From contig QEOQ01000355.1 of the NCBI GenBank assembly GCA_010279815.1, positions 315,511 through 334,297 on the forward strand: a DNA stretch of 18,787 nt. Reading direction: 5' to 3'. The position numbers and the translations under genes were made by a program. The notes under the pieces were generated by a model. That model made no database searches, had not been told where the DNA came from, and saw nothing but the letters and a program-made list of their open reading frames with translations. Below are positions 1 through 8,841 of this stretch, one piece after another (positions within the stretch are counted from its first letter, which is position 1; each line of letters begins with the position of its first letter). This DNA is from Brachionus plicatilis. Taxonomy: Eukaryota; Rotifera; Eurotatoria; Ploima; Brachionidae.

Positions 1-269
1 AAGTATCATTCTAAGTAGCTAACAGGTCAAGGAATCCAGATATATAGTTTTTATTTTTCGTTTGTATACCATTCGTCTTAAAATCGATCAAGTTCGAAAA
101 ACTGGTGATAATCAATCAAAAGTATAATTTGATTTACGCGCGATAACTTCGGTTCGAAATGAGATTTTGCAAAATTATTTAGCCATTGCTAAGACCAACT
201 AGTTACAACTTCAAATTAAGAGACAAAAAGAAAAAATTTTTTTTTTTGAAGCCAAATTCTAAATAGGTT

Positions 270-1060
270 ATTTTTAGGGATAAAACGGTTAAATAAGTTA
301 CCATATTTACCCCGGTTTTTAACAAAATTACCCCAAATTTTAACCACTTTAACTCTTTTACCCCTAAAATATTTATAAGACGTTTTTTTTGTTACTATGC
401 AAAATTTTATTTAAAAAACATATTCTTGAAGTCTAGAGAAACAATTTAGGGCGTTTTATTAAAAAATGCGTGCTAAAAAAAGTAAAAAACGACTGCAATA
501 TTTTAAATACAGCGTCAAAAAGTTTAAAAAAACACAAAAAAAATTTCTTTCTTTTGTTTCATTTCTTTAAAAAAAATGCCACGCTCTTATGAAGCTTTGT
601 TTGCCAAGTAGAATAAAAAAGAATCAAACACTAGAATTTGTATGTGCTGAATGCTAATAGTAAAAATTCTAAGAAAATTTTCTTGTTAAATTTCTAAAAA
701 TTGATTTTAAATTCGTTTTGTTTTTAAATTAATATTTTTCTTATTCAATTGTTTCTAATTTATCCAAGTAGATAAATTTTAATTTTTTCTTTCATTTTTA
801 CGAGTCGAAAATTAATAAAAAAAAAACAAAAATATTACTTTATACTTCTATCTCTCTTAATTTTTTAAAAAACGGCTAATTTGGTGATGTATTGGGGTAA
901 ATGAGTGTGGTTTTGGGGTAATTGTGTGAATTTCCGGGGTAATTTGGATCAATTTCGGGGTAATCTAGTTAACCCATTTAACCAAATTAGCCCTCACATA
1001 TTTAACCACTTGGTGCAATTTGGTGAATTGAAATTTTGGGGTAAATAAGGGGTTCAGATT
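270..1060. mobile_element. Decayed inverted-repeat (foldback/MITE-like) element
   Basis: The left arm (about 277-370) has TTACCCC-type motifs with CCCC at 310, 331 and 361. The right arm (about 885-1050) has the complementary GGGGTAA motifs. Reverse-complementing the right arm gives a gapped but clear match to the left over roughly 90 bp, including shared stretches such as GGTTAAAT, TTACCCCG and AATTACCCCAAA. The AT-rich interior has no supported ORF. This is the architecture of a non-autonomous terminal-inverted-repeat element, but I could not fix the exact ends or a target duplication, and the family is unknown. Confidence 0.55.
894..977 (+). repeat. 21-bp tandem repeat, four units starting GGGGTAA
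   Basis: GGGG occurs at 894, 915, 936 and 957, so four successive units are spaced exactly 21 bp. Each begins GGGGTAA followed by a diverged AT-rich tail. The opposite arm of the same element has two complementary motifs also 21 bp apart (CCCC at 310 and 331). The exact spacing with diverged tails suggests that spacing was kept while sequence drifted, as in a protein-binding array, or simply an old tandem duplication. Confidence 0.75.
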
Positions 1061-1641
1061 CGTGATCCTCGAGTAGAGATCTATCCGAAAAAGCAATAAA
1101 AAAAAAATAGGTCACCCAATATGGCTATATTACGTTACTCAAAAAGTGTCAAATTGACACCGCGGTCCTTTGAGTGTTAAACAATTAAAAAAAAATTTGG
1201 AAAAAAAATTACAAATTTTAAAATATTACGTTAAATGACCAAAAACCCTACTTCTAATAAGACCTCGATGCACTCTCAAATTTTTAAGCCAGATAAGGTA
1301 AATTTCTAGGAGAGCAATAATCAAATAAAACAAGTTTGCTAAATATCTAATTACTCGTGATGAATATCCTGTGCCAAAGAGGAAAAAATATCCAACAATT
1401 ATAATAATAATTTAAAATTTATCTTTTCCAAAGTCTTTTGTCAAAAAAATTAATCTATTTTTAACTTTTAATTTAACCAAAATCGGTAACAAGAGAATAA
1501 ATCATTATTATTATTCACAGGAAATCATAATTTTTATTTAAACCTCTATTAGAAAAAAGTGAACAATATTTCCATAGATACAACAAAATTTTTAAAATTT
1601 CATTCAATTTAAAAACTTTGAGAAAATTTTCTAATTAAAAA
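1061..1641. other. Non-coding 5' flank of the U-box gene
   Basis: No coding frame is supported here. The only structure seen is a nested palindrome: outer arms ACTCAAA (1137-1143) and TTTGAGT (1169-1175), inner arms GTGTCAA (1146-1152) and TTGACAC (1154-1160). The promoter of the downstream gene must lie here, but no core promoter motif can be assigned with confidence in sequence this AT-rich. Confidence 0.5.
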
Positions 1642-3804
1642 ATGTCTCAAACTCCTCTTGAATTTCTTTGTCCCATTTCTCAGTCCATCATGATTGATCC
1701 AGTAAATCTTTCATGTGGACATACATTTGACAGAAACAACGTCACTCTATGGACCATGAACAACTCATCTTGCCCAACATGCAGAAAGACCATAGACGAC
1801 CAAAATTTGTACACCAACTGGGCACTAAAAAGCCTCATCGACAAGTTCAACAATTCATCACTCTCGATCCACGATCTTGACAATCCCTCTGACGAAAATG
1901 TGATCACCGATGATTCAGTGGACGAAATAGAAATAAACAATTCAACATTATCTTCGATCAAGGCAAATGTTAGTTTATACAACGACTGCATTGACTTGTG
2001 TCTTGAAGTGCCAACTCTGAAAAAACGACGCCCAGTGTCATTTGTATGCGTCATAGACATATCAGGCTCAATGTCCTCGGTGGTGGGAAACGCAGAAGGT
2101 GGCAAGGCCTTCACGCGTTTAGACCTAGTCAAACATGTCCTCAATGTGATGATTACATCTTTAACTGGATCAGACCAGTTGGCGTTGATCAGTTTTAGTG
2201 ACGAAGTTGCCACCGAGTTAGACTTGATTCCAATGAGCTCGCAGAACAAGAGTTTGGCAAAGCAGATTGTTCAGCAGCTGTGCTCTCTCAATTCTACATT
2301 TACTGGTCCTGCATTACAAAAGGCTTATAAACTTATTGAAAAGGCACCCAGAAATCATTTAAAATCGGTGATTTTGCTAACTGATGGCCAAGATACCGAG
2401 GGCAGTGACATTTTGGAAACAAAATTTGAGTATATAAAAAAGCCCGATGACGTCCAATTGAACACATTCGGCTTTTCGAATGACATAGTCTCGGTATGCT
2501 TGGACCGATTGGCCATGAAAGGGAAAGGAATATTTGGATTTATACCAGATCAATCGATGATCGGAACAATTTTCCTCAATTTTATGTCAAACACATTTCT
2601 GAGTTTTATTCAAAATTTAAGGATTACATTGAGGAATGGACACCAATTTGCACTAGAAAGCTCAAAAACAAAAATTACAACAGTCCAGTCTGGAAAACAG
2701 CACCATTTTTTGATCAACAAAAATGAGTTTACCGATCTGAACAACTTCAAGATAAAATTGGCTTTTTTGGACTCAGAAATGGAGCTTAAGTGTGAGAGGG
2801 CCCAAGCTGATGAGGAAAACTTCAACTTACAGCTAAGCAGATTTATGATGCTGTCTATTTTAACTGATGCCAACTTTATCAAGCTTGATTTAACAAAGTA
2901 TTATTCAAAGTTTAAATTGGCTGAATTTTTAGCTGAAATCAAACAAACTGATGTACCTGATGCAAACAATGAGCAAATTGCGCTGAGCTTGAAGTATTGG
3001 AACTCATGGGGACAACACTATGTTCGTTCATTCAAATTTGCTCACTTGTTTGAGCAAGCAATCAATTTTAAATCACCTTCGATGAAGTCTTATCGAACCG
3101 AGAGGTTCGATCAGCTAATCGAAAAACTAACCCAAACTTTTGTTACTCTGTCACCTCCGAGACCAAGTGGTCATGCCATTCACAACAGTCCCCACATAAA
3201 CATGACTAACATCATGGACCGTAATAACGGCTGTGTTTTGTCAAGTTGTTTGGTAGAATTGAAAAATTGCCAAATAAAAACGCTTGATCAGCTGAGAAAA
3301 GGAGATGTTCTGAGCAACGGAGCCAAAGTGGTTTGTCTAGTTAAATCTAAGTATGAAGGAAATTTGGTGAAAATAAATAATTTGACTATTACTCCTTATC
3401 ATCCAGTATTTTTTGAAGACAAATGGCAGTTTCCCATTGAGATTTATTTGGAAAAGAAAGTGAAAAAAAGTGATTCGGAGACTGCTTGTTGTGTTAGTTT
3501 GATGGAGAATTGCAAGCCAATTTCGGTCTGTAACATTGTCCTGGATAGAAAGCATTATGCGAACATAGAAGGGCTAAATTGTATTACTCTTGGCCATGGA
3601 TACAAGGACGATAAAGTATTGAAGCATGCTTATTACGGGAGCCGCAAGTGTATTGAAGATTTGATGACTTTTAAAGAATGGAATGATGGACTGATAAACA
3701 TGAAAAATTTTGACGTCATTCGGGACTCTAGTGGATGTGTTCAAAGCATTGCAAATATACAAACATATAAAAATTCATTAAAAGATAACTTTGAATTTTT
3801 TTAA
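1642..3804 (+). CDS. U-box / von Willebrand A / Hint-like (Vint) fusion protein, 720 aa
   Basis: Probably a ubiquitin-ligase-like protein with an intein-like C-terminal domain. Residues 5-70 form a U-box: CPIS at 10-13, DPV, CGHTFDR at 25-31 and CPTC at 44-47. The remaining Cys/His are too few for a full RING. Residues about 131-320 are a von Willebrand A domain with MIDAS DISGS (139-143), a Thr near 219-221 and TDG (247-249). The following region, with WNSWGQHY at 453-460, resembles the Vwaint segment. A Hint/Vint-like domain follows: Cys531 after Gly530, TPYHP (584-588), and HAYYG (662-666). A stop codon lies two codons upstream of this ATG, so the start is well supported. The gene is intronless, unlike both other host genes here, and sits between two transposons. 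The domains are recognised by motif only. Self-cleavage and E3 activity are inferred from families, and I see no typical intein C-terminal Asn. Confidence 0.85.
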   Translation: MSQTPLEFLCPISQSIMIDPVNLSCGHTFDRNNVTLWTMNNSSCPTCRKTIDDQNLYTNWALKSLIDKFNNSSLSIHDLDNPSDENVITDDSVDEIEINNSTLSSIKANVSLYNDCIDLCLEVPTLKKRRPVSFVCVIDISGSMSSVVGNAEGGKAFTRLDLVKHVLNVMITSLTGSDQLALISFSDEVATELDLIPMSSQNKSLAKQIVQQLCSLNSTFTGPALQKAYKLIEKAPRNHLKSVILLTDGQDTEGSDILETKFEYIKKPDDVQLNTFGFSNDIVSVCLDRLAMKGKGIFGFIPDQSMIGTIFLNFMSNTFLSFIQNLRITLRNGHQFALESSKTKITTVQSGKQHHFLINKNEFTDLNNFKIKLAFLDSEMELKCERAQADEENFNLQLSRFMMLSILTDANFIKLDLTKYYSKFKLAEFLAEIKQTDVPDANNEQIALSLKYWNSWGQHYVRSFKFAHLFEQAINFKSPSMKSYRTERFDQLIEKLTQTFVTLSPPRPSGHAIHNSPHINMTNIMDRNNGCVLSSCLVELKNCQIKTLDQLRKGDVLSNGAKVVCLVKSKYEGNLVKINNLTITPYHPVFFEDKWQFPIEIYLEKKVKKSDSETACCVSLMENCKPISVCNIVLDRKHYANIEGLNCITLGHGYKDDKVLKHAYYGSRKCIEDLMTFKEWNDGLINMKNFDVIRDSSGCVQSIANIQTYKNSLKDNFEFF

Positions 3805-3856
3805 ATTTTTTGAAAGAACAAAATTTTTTTAATTTTTTAAACGAGTAGAAATTTTC

Positions 3857-3862
3857 AATAAA
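3857..3862 (+). promoter_or_regulatory. Poly(A) signal of the U-box gene
   Basis: AATAAA lies 53 nt after the TAA stop of the U-box-VWA-Vint gene, a usual distance for an animal 3' UTR. In such AT-rich DNA the hexamer also occurs by chance, so only its position supports it. Confidence 0.5.
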
Positions 3863-3951
3863 ACTAAACAAAGATTCATCGATCTGAATAATTCTAGCTA
3901 CCATAATGAGACTTGTGTCTTACTCAAAAGGAAAACTTGTAGCAGACTTTA

Positions 3952-3978
3952 TACAGTATGTTGCAAAAGTTAAGAACG
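3952..3978 (-). mobile_element. Candidate outer end of a Tc1-like element
   Basis: TA followed by CAGTATGTTGCAAAAGTT looks like a Tc1/mariner terminus: a TA target dinucleotide, CAGT start, then TTGC and AAAAGTT. If the LINE block 4094-7191 is removed, this end lies roughly 300 nt beyond the conserved C-terminus of the Tc1-like transposase remnant at 7275-7961, in the orientation expected for its 3' end. No matching inverted copy was found beyond 7961, so the pairing is inferred. Confidence 0.4.
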
Positions 3979-4084
3979 TTTTTTTTTGTTAACAAAATTT
4001 TTTATTTGTCATCAATCTAAAAACATGAAACGAAAAAAAAAATTATGTGAAAAAAAATCATGAAAAAAATACAAAAAAAAAAGT

Positions 4085-4093
4085 ATTGTCTTA
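4085..4093. repeat. 9-bp direct repeat, possible target duplication (left copy)
   Basis: ATTGTCTTA here recurs in the same orientation at 7192-7200. The two copies bracket the LINE-bearing block and may be its target-site duplication inside the Tc1-like element. An inverted third copy at 7152-7160 makes the exact boundary arguable. Confidence 0.5.
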
Positions 4094-4282
4094 CTACAGA
4101 TAATTATCTTAAAAAAAAATTAATCTGGAGGGAGATAAAATATCTTAAAAGGGATTAAATGACTTAATTAAAGAAAGATAATTAAGTGTATAATTTTATT
4201 TTTAAAATAATAAAAAAACAAATGAAAAAAGTGATATAGATTAAATAGTGATTATTTTTTAAAAATTTTTTAATAGTTATTT

Positions 4283-6919
4283 TTATTTAAAAATTAATTT
4301 AAAAAGGCTTCGAGCTAACATTCGAAAAGAGCGCATACTGCACATTCGAAGTGAAGCTCCTTCTGCCCAGTAAAAAAAATAAAATAAAACAATAATAAAA
4401 ACAAACAAACATATTTTATAGATACTAGTGAGGGTAGTTTTTTTTAGCTGCCAAGAGCTGTGAGCAAAAATTTTTATTATGTTGAGCCTTTTTAGGGCTC
4501 TTACTCTCAAGTTTTGAAATTGCTTATTAAAACATAAGTACTCATCGAAAGTCACTCCTAAAAAGAGAGGATTAGGATTATAAGGTATCAGGTCTCCAGA
4601 CAATCTTAAATCCATTTTCAGTCTACCTCGACCACCTCCTGAAAAAATAGTATAGCAACATTTTGAGGCATTCATTTTCAGACGCCAAGCAGACAGCAAA
4701 TTCTTAAGCCCATTTAGGTACTTATTAATTACTTTAATGACTTTTCCTGTCTTTTTAAAGTAAAATATCGCCCCCAGGTCATCAGCAAAAAGTGCTGAGT
4801 AACTAGAGTGCTTTGAGTTTGAGAGCTGAATATCACCTATGTACACTAAAAAAAGCAGTGGACCTAAAACTGATCCTTGAGGAACAGAACAAGTAATGGG
4901 ATACATCCTACTAAACTTATTATTAATCTTGAAATTAAAATATCTGCCCGATAAAAAGTTCTTTACGAACCTGACTAGATAAATAGGTACACCCAGGTAG
5001 ACTAGTTTATAGATTAGCCCAGCATGCCAGACTTTATCAAAGGCTTTTGAAATATCAAAAAAGATACCACATACCTTGCTGCCATTATGTTTATTTAGTC
5101 GTTCTTGTATCTTTTGGGTCATGAATAAAAGCTTATCAGCAGAGCCTCTATTATTTCTAAATCCAGACTGCTCGTCAATAATGAGTTTTTTACTTTCTAA
5201 AAAGTAATATAAACGATTTCTAATAACTCTTTCAGCTAGTTTACCAAGACAACTAAGAAGACTGATTCCTCTATAATCAACAAGATCAGTAGAGTAACCA
5301 GCCTTCTTTGGAATCATCGTAATCACTGCAATTTTCCAGGACTCAGGTATTCCGACACTTAAAGAGAGATTTATTAAATCAAGGAGGAGACTAACTGCCT
5401 TGAGTGAAAGCTTTTTGAGAAATCTGTTGTGAATGCCATCTTCAGCAGGCGAAGAGTAACTTTTTAATTTGTCAATAATGTTCACTAGCTCTAAAAATGA
5501 CACTTTTGAAAATTGGTCGTCACTGTAATCCAACTTTGACACAAATTCCTCTACATAGTTGTAGCAATTTGTATCAAAGTCCGTACAATCGCTACCCGAC
5601 TCAGAAAAGATCTTACTTAATAGTGAAGCAAATAAGTTTGCTTTATCTTCATCAGATTCATAAATTCTTCCATCTTGGATAAGTTTCGGAATTCCTGTGC
5701 CTTTCTTTTGCGATCTTGCTCTATTTATAATTGCCCAAAAAGTGCTAGAAGAGGCGTGGTATGGGCCAAGTTTACCCAGAAAATTCGCCCATCTATCCTC
5801 TGTATATTTTTTAATCGAAACCCTAATTTGATGAGTGAGCTTGTTAGAATCACAATTTAAAACTTTTAGCTCTTCACTATTTTTTTTCAACTTTTTTTTC
5901 CTTTTCCTTATCTTTCGGCGCAATTTAATTAAGTCAACTATAAATCTAGGGTGGCTTTTAAGCGTAGTGGCAGCAAAATTTGGTATCGCACTATTAGCCG
6001 AAGCTTTGATTAAGTTAGAAAAAACTTCGTCAAAACTTTTAATGTCATTCAGATTTTCATTATTGATTTCAGTTATCATTCCGTCTAATGTGCTTCCAAA
6101 AAGACCCCAGTCAGCCTTGGTAAAATTGAACCGTGGTTCAGCTTCAGTCAGGTCTAGTCTGAAGTCTTTGTTGAATCCAAAAGTGCACATTACCGGGGCA
6201 TGATCACTTCCCATTTTTGAATCTGTTAATATCTCAATACTATTCATTTTATTCGCTAATGATTTAGTGCATAGAAAGAGATCTAGGAGTTCTGAGTAGT
6301 CAACTTTTTTCAGGTTATTATTATATCTAAAATAAGTGGGCTTAGATGGTTCATTTAAGACACACAGGTCAAGCTCTGAGTCAATAATTTCTTCAAGGAC
6401 CCGGCCATTGGCATCTAAGGATCTACATCCAACTACAGGAGTCTTAGCATTAAGGTCTCCCAAAATGATGAGGTCCTCACCCAATTCACAGTAACTCTTA
6501 ATCAAATCTTTTTTCAAAGTGTTCGAAGGAACATATAAGGAAAATAAATTAAAACAAATACCTTTGGAGTCAATTTTTATGCCAACATGATCAATATCCA
6601 AGTCAAACTCAGAAATTTTAAAACAGTTAATTTTGTTGTTAACAAGTATTAAAACTCCACCCCTATGCGTAGGATTTACTTGTCTGGGTTTAAAGTGAGC
6701 AAAGTAGCCTGAAAATCTAATAAAGGTATTTACTTGTTCCTCAGTTAGTTTTACTTCTTGAATGGACATAATGTCCGGTTGAAACTCTTGTAGAAAGACA
6801 CTGAGTTCTATAATTCGATCGCGTGTGAGTTTAAAGCAGTTCCATTGAATGATTGAAAGAAAGAGAAAGAGAGATTTAAAGTCAGATTTACATGTTTTGC
6901 AAAGCCAAAATTTTTTCAA
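4283..6919 (-). CDS. LINE ORF2: AP-type endonuclease plus reverse transcriptase, 878 aa
   Basis: It nicks target DNA and copies its own RNA by target-primed reverse transcription. Residues about 22-250 are an apurinic-type endonuclease with Glu55 (QEVKL), GDLN at 154-157 and SDHAPV at 238-243. A basic linker (333-346) follows. Residues about 500-790 are the reverse transcriptase: FDISKAFDKVWH from 621, PQGSVLGPLLF (680-690) and the catalytic FADD (711-714). All visible catalytic residues are present and no stop or frameshift interrupts the frame, suggesting a fairly recent copy. The C-terminus ends soon after the thumb-like region in a hydrophobic then basic tail, shorter than many jockey-type ORF2s, so the 3' end may be eroded. 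The first ~20 residues (before IIQWN) may be extra. Clade is uncertain between jockey and CR1-like. Confidence 0.9.
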   Translation of the reverse strand: MKKFWLCKTCKSDFKSLFLFLSIIQWNCFKLTRDRIIELSVFLQEFQPDIMSIQEVKLTEEQVNTFIRFSGYFAHFKPRQVNPTHRGGVLILVNNKINCFKISEFDLDIDHVGIKIDSKGICFNLFSLYVPSNTLKKDLIKSYCELGEDLIILGDLNAKTPVVGCRSLDANGRVLEEIIDSELDLCVLNEPSKPTYFRYNNNLKKVDYSELLDLFLCTKSLANKMNSIEILTDSKMGSDHAPVMCTFGFNKDFRLDLTEAEPRFNFTKADWGLFGSTLDGMITEINNENLNDIKSFDEVFSNLIKASANSAIPNFAATTLKSHPRFIVDLIKLRRKIRKRKKKLKKNSEELKVLNCDSNKLTHQIRVSIKKYTEDRWANFLGKLGPYHASSSTFWAIINRARSQKKGTGIPKLIQDGRIYESDEDKANLFASLLSKIFSESGSDCTDFDTNCYNYVEEFVSKLDYSDDQFSKVSFLELVNIIDKLKSYSSPAEDGIHNRFLKKLSLKAVSLLLDLINLSLSVGIPESWKIAVITMIPKKAGYSTDLVDYRGISLLSCLGKLAERVIRNRLYYFLESKKLIIDEQSGFRNNRGSADKLLFMTQKIQERLNKHNGSKVCGIFFDISKAFDKVWHAGLIYKLVYLGVPIYLVRFVKNFLSGRYFNFKINNKFSRMYPITCSVPQGSVLGPLLFLVYIGDIQLSNSKHSSYSALFADDLGAIFYFKKTGKVIKVINKYLNGLKNLLSAWRLKMNASKCCYTIFSGGGRGRLKMDLRLSGDLIPYNPNPLFLGVTFDEYLCFNKQFQNLRVRALKRLNIIKIFAHSSWQLKKTTLTSIYKICLFVFIIVLFYFFYWAEGASLRMCSMRSFRMLARSLFKLIFK

Positions 6920-7096
6920 AGGAATTTATCCTTTTATACACGATTTGTAAAAATACATGTATTGCAAGTTACTTATTAAGATTCAATAAATGACTGTTTT
7001 CTAATTAATTTGTCAATTAGAAGTTTATTAGTGATTTTATTAATAACAAAATTCAAAGTAATCAATTAATTATCTTTTTGTAGTGCTTTCTTCTGA

Positions 7097-7160
7097 AAGA
7101 TATTTTATCTTCAAAAAATTTACCTTACTAGGTAAAGATAATTATCTGTAGTAAGACAAT
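7097..7160. repeat. Right arm of bipartite inverted repeat around the LINE
   Basis: 7135-7160 is the exact 26-bp reverse complement of 4085-4110. 7097-7110 is the reverse complement of 4133-4146. Spacing between the two blocks is 24 nt here and 22 nt on the left. Within the arm, AGATAATTATCT is itself a palindrome. This arm pairs with 4085-4146 about 3 kb away. Confidence 0.85.
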
Positions 7161-7200
7161 TCTGCGTAAAGATAAAATATCTTTACGCAGAATTGTCTTA
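7152..7200. repeat. Perfect hairpin, 23-bp stem and AAA loop
   Basis: 7152-7174 is the exact reverse complement of 7178-7200, with loop AAA at 7175-7177. The outer 9 bp of each arm are the ATTGTCTTA / TAAGACAAT sequence that also occurs at 4085-4093. It marks the junction between the 5' side of the LINE block and the Tc1-like remnant. A perfect stem suggests recent formation or gene-conversion maintenance. Confidence 0.9.
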
Positions 7201-7274
7201 TCCATACTCAAAAAAAAAATGGACAAAATTAATTTAAGAAAAAAACGGTCCAAAAGTTTAGAAAATTTTACAAA

Positions 7275-7961
7275 GTAATATTTGAAGTAACCTTGGGTGT
7301 TATAAATAGCCAAGACTCTTTTTGGCATAGATTCAATCAATTTTCGTACATACCCAGTCATAATCTTTAACCACTCTTTGTGTAAAATATATTTTAAATG
7401 CTCAATAGAGATTACTTTAGTGTCTACCAATTCGGTATCCATGTATGACCATAAGTTCTCGATTTGGTTGAGATCTGGTGAACGGGCACACCATGACAGA
7501 ACCTCAATGTTCTGTTCTTTGAAGCAGTCGCTCACTGAGTGAGCAGTGCGTGCCATCTTGCTGAAAAATCCAAGGCTCTTCATGCTAAAATAGGAGTTCA
7601 ACAGATGGTAAAGATTGTTCTCCAAGGTGTTGATGTAGAAAAACAGATTAATTCGTCATGTATAAATGTTGCATATACCAGTGTCTTTGAAAGAAATGCA
7701 TCACCAGATACCGGCTGAACCTCCACCGTTATGTAATCTTGGTATACAGAACTTCGGATGAAACTTCTCATTTTTAAACCTTTTTACTATTACTCTTGAT
7801 TTACGATTAAAGACCTCAAAATTGGACTCGTTCCTGAATATTACTCTGGACCAATCATTAGCTGTCCAATTAAAACTCTGTTTACACCACTTCATATATC
7901 TTTTTTGTCTATCTTTTATGTTAAGAAGCGGTTTTCTAACCGCTTTTTGGAGAAATCTCAT
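7275..7961 (-). pseudogene. Tc1-like transposase remnant
   Basis: The N-terminal part (7961-7701) reads like the Tc1 catalytic core: NWTANDWSRVIF, then NES where the first catalytic Asp is expected, and the HNGGGS motif. The C-terminal part (7625-7275) has ARSPDLNQIENLW with the third acidic residue, then MPKRVLAIYN. Between them the frame shifts and an internal stop appears. The first Asp is Asn and the second Asp motif before ARTAHSVSD is lost, so it cannot be active. The DNA-binding half expected upstream of 7961 is missing, and a stop lies just before the first Met. This is an old copy, older than the LINE that appears to split it. Confidence 0.85.
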
Positions 7962-8456
7962 TACTTTTTATTCTTTATTAAAATAATAGTTTGGGGAAAA
8001 CCCCGGGCATTTTGGAATGGTCGTTAACCTCCCCTCAAGCCCCCGTGATAAATAGATTTTGATAACATGAAAAAATAAAATTTTTTGAAAAACAGAATCT
8101 AATAAATGTTCGACAAAATTGTTTTAATTTTTCTTTTTAACTTAAAATTTGTTTTTTAAGTCTTATGACAGATTTGTGTTGAATACAAGCATAATAAGTT
8201 TAAACAAAAATAAAATTATTAAAAAAAAAAAAAAAAAATAACAAAAAGTTATATGGATTTTTTCAATTTTTATGAGAAAAAGACAAAAGACATCATTGTG
8301 ATCGTTTATCGAATTTATCAAATAACTGATCAGTTCTGGTTGTGATATTGTCTTTATTTAACTTTTAACTTTTGGTGGATCGTCGAGATTCTTGTTCTCA
8401 AAATGAAAGTATTTCATTACAGTTTACTTACTTATCCTAAGCCTTTGAATCTTAGA
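7962..8456. other. Non-coding AT-rich stretch
   Basis: No coding frame, RNA gene or paired terminal repeat was recognised. It should have held the N-terminal half of the Tc1 transposase, but no helix-turn-helix-like peptide was seen. A short palindrome AACTGATCAGTT is present near 8326 and a long A-run near 8220. Confidence 0.4.
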
Positions 8457-8464
8457 ATTAAAAT

Positions 8465-8681
8465 CAGAGTTGCTTAAAAGTCATAAAGTCAAAGTCAATT
8501 TTTTTTAAAAAATAAGTCTTTTGCCGTTCCATGTAGTTATTATGGCGGCCTATTTTAATTCAGAGTCTTTGAAATGACTTTTTCAGAAAAAAAAAATTTC
8601 AAGTCAAGTCAAAAGACTTTTAAAAAAAAAAAATTGAAAAAACTTTAAAATTCCTTTTGTTCTGACTTTTGCGCAAGTCTG
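8465..8681. mobile_element. hAT-type MITE, 217 bp, with perfect 8-bp target duplication
   Basis: Left end CAGAGTTGCTTAAAAGTCA (8465-8483) matches the reverse complement of the right end at 16 of 19 positions (CAGACTTGC... in the other arm). Immediately outside, ATTAAAAT is repeated exactly at 8457-8464 and 8682-8689. An 8-bp duplication with CAG...CTG ends is the hAT signature. Subterminal AAGTC motifs recur on both sides. There is no ORF, so it would depend on a transposase elsewhere. Confidence 0.85.
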
Positions 8682-8841
8682 ATTAAAATCAGTGGCGAGT
8701 TTTTGTTATCTCTAGAAATGAAGCTTTCATCCCTAAGAGCTAGCTTCCGAGGTCTACCAGAAAAAATTGTAAAACACAGCATACAAAAAATTAAAATTTC
8801 AAGAAATCAATTTTTTCATAAACAAAATGACGCTTGATTTT

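Larger units (their letters stand above)
4094..7191 (-). mobile_element. LINE (jockey/CR1-like non-LTR retrotransposon), 5' truncated
   Basis: This block carries one LINE ORF2 on the minus strand, about 190 nt of 3' UTR (4094-4282) and a short 5' segment (6920-7191). No ORF1 is present, so the copy is 5' truncated or lost that part. It sits between 9-bp direct repeats. It also ends in an imperfect inverted repeat: 26 bp are exact between 4085-4110 and 7135-7160, then after 22 and 24 nt a second shared block (4133-4146 against 7097-7110). Inverted ends are not a LINE property. They may instead belong to a DNA element that the LINE entered, or to snap-back synthesis at insertion. The limits are provisional. 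Confidence 0.6.

Noticed and set aside
894..977. 21-bp repeats as a CRISPR-like array or a 7-residue coding repeat
   Set aside because: There is no constant repeat/spacer division and no open frame runs through the units.
1680..2249. 189-aa open frame antisense to the U-box gene
   Set aside because: It lies wholly opposite conserved U-box/VWA coding sequence and has no recognisable motif. It is a shadow of the sense codons.
5497..6203. Open frames on the plus strand across the LINE
   Set aside because: They are antisense to a recognisable endonuclease/reverse transcriptase frame and show no family motifs.
4246..7036. TAGTGATT at 4246-4253 and 7029-7036 as LINE target duplication
   Set aside because: An AT-rich 8-mer in an AT-rich region is weak evidence, and the ATTGTCTTA pair better explains the split Tc1-like element.
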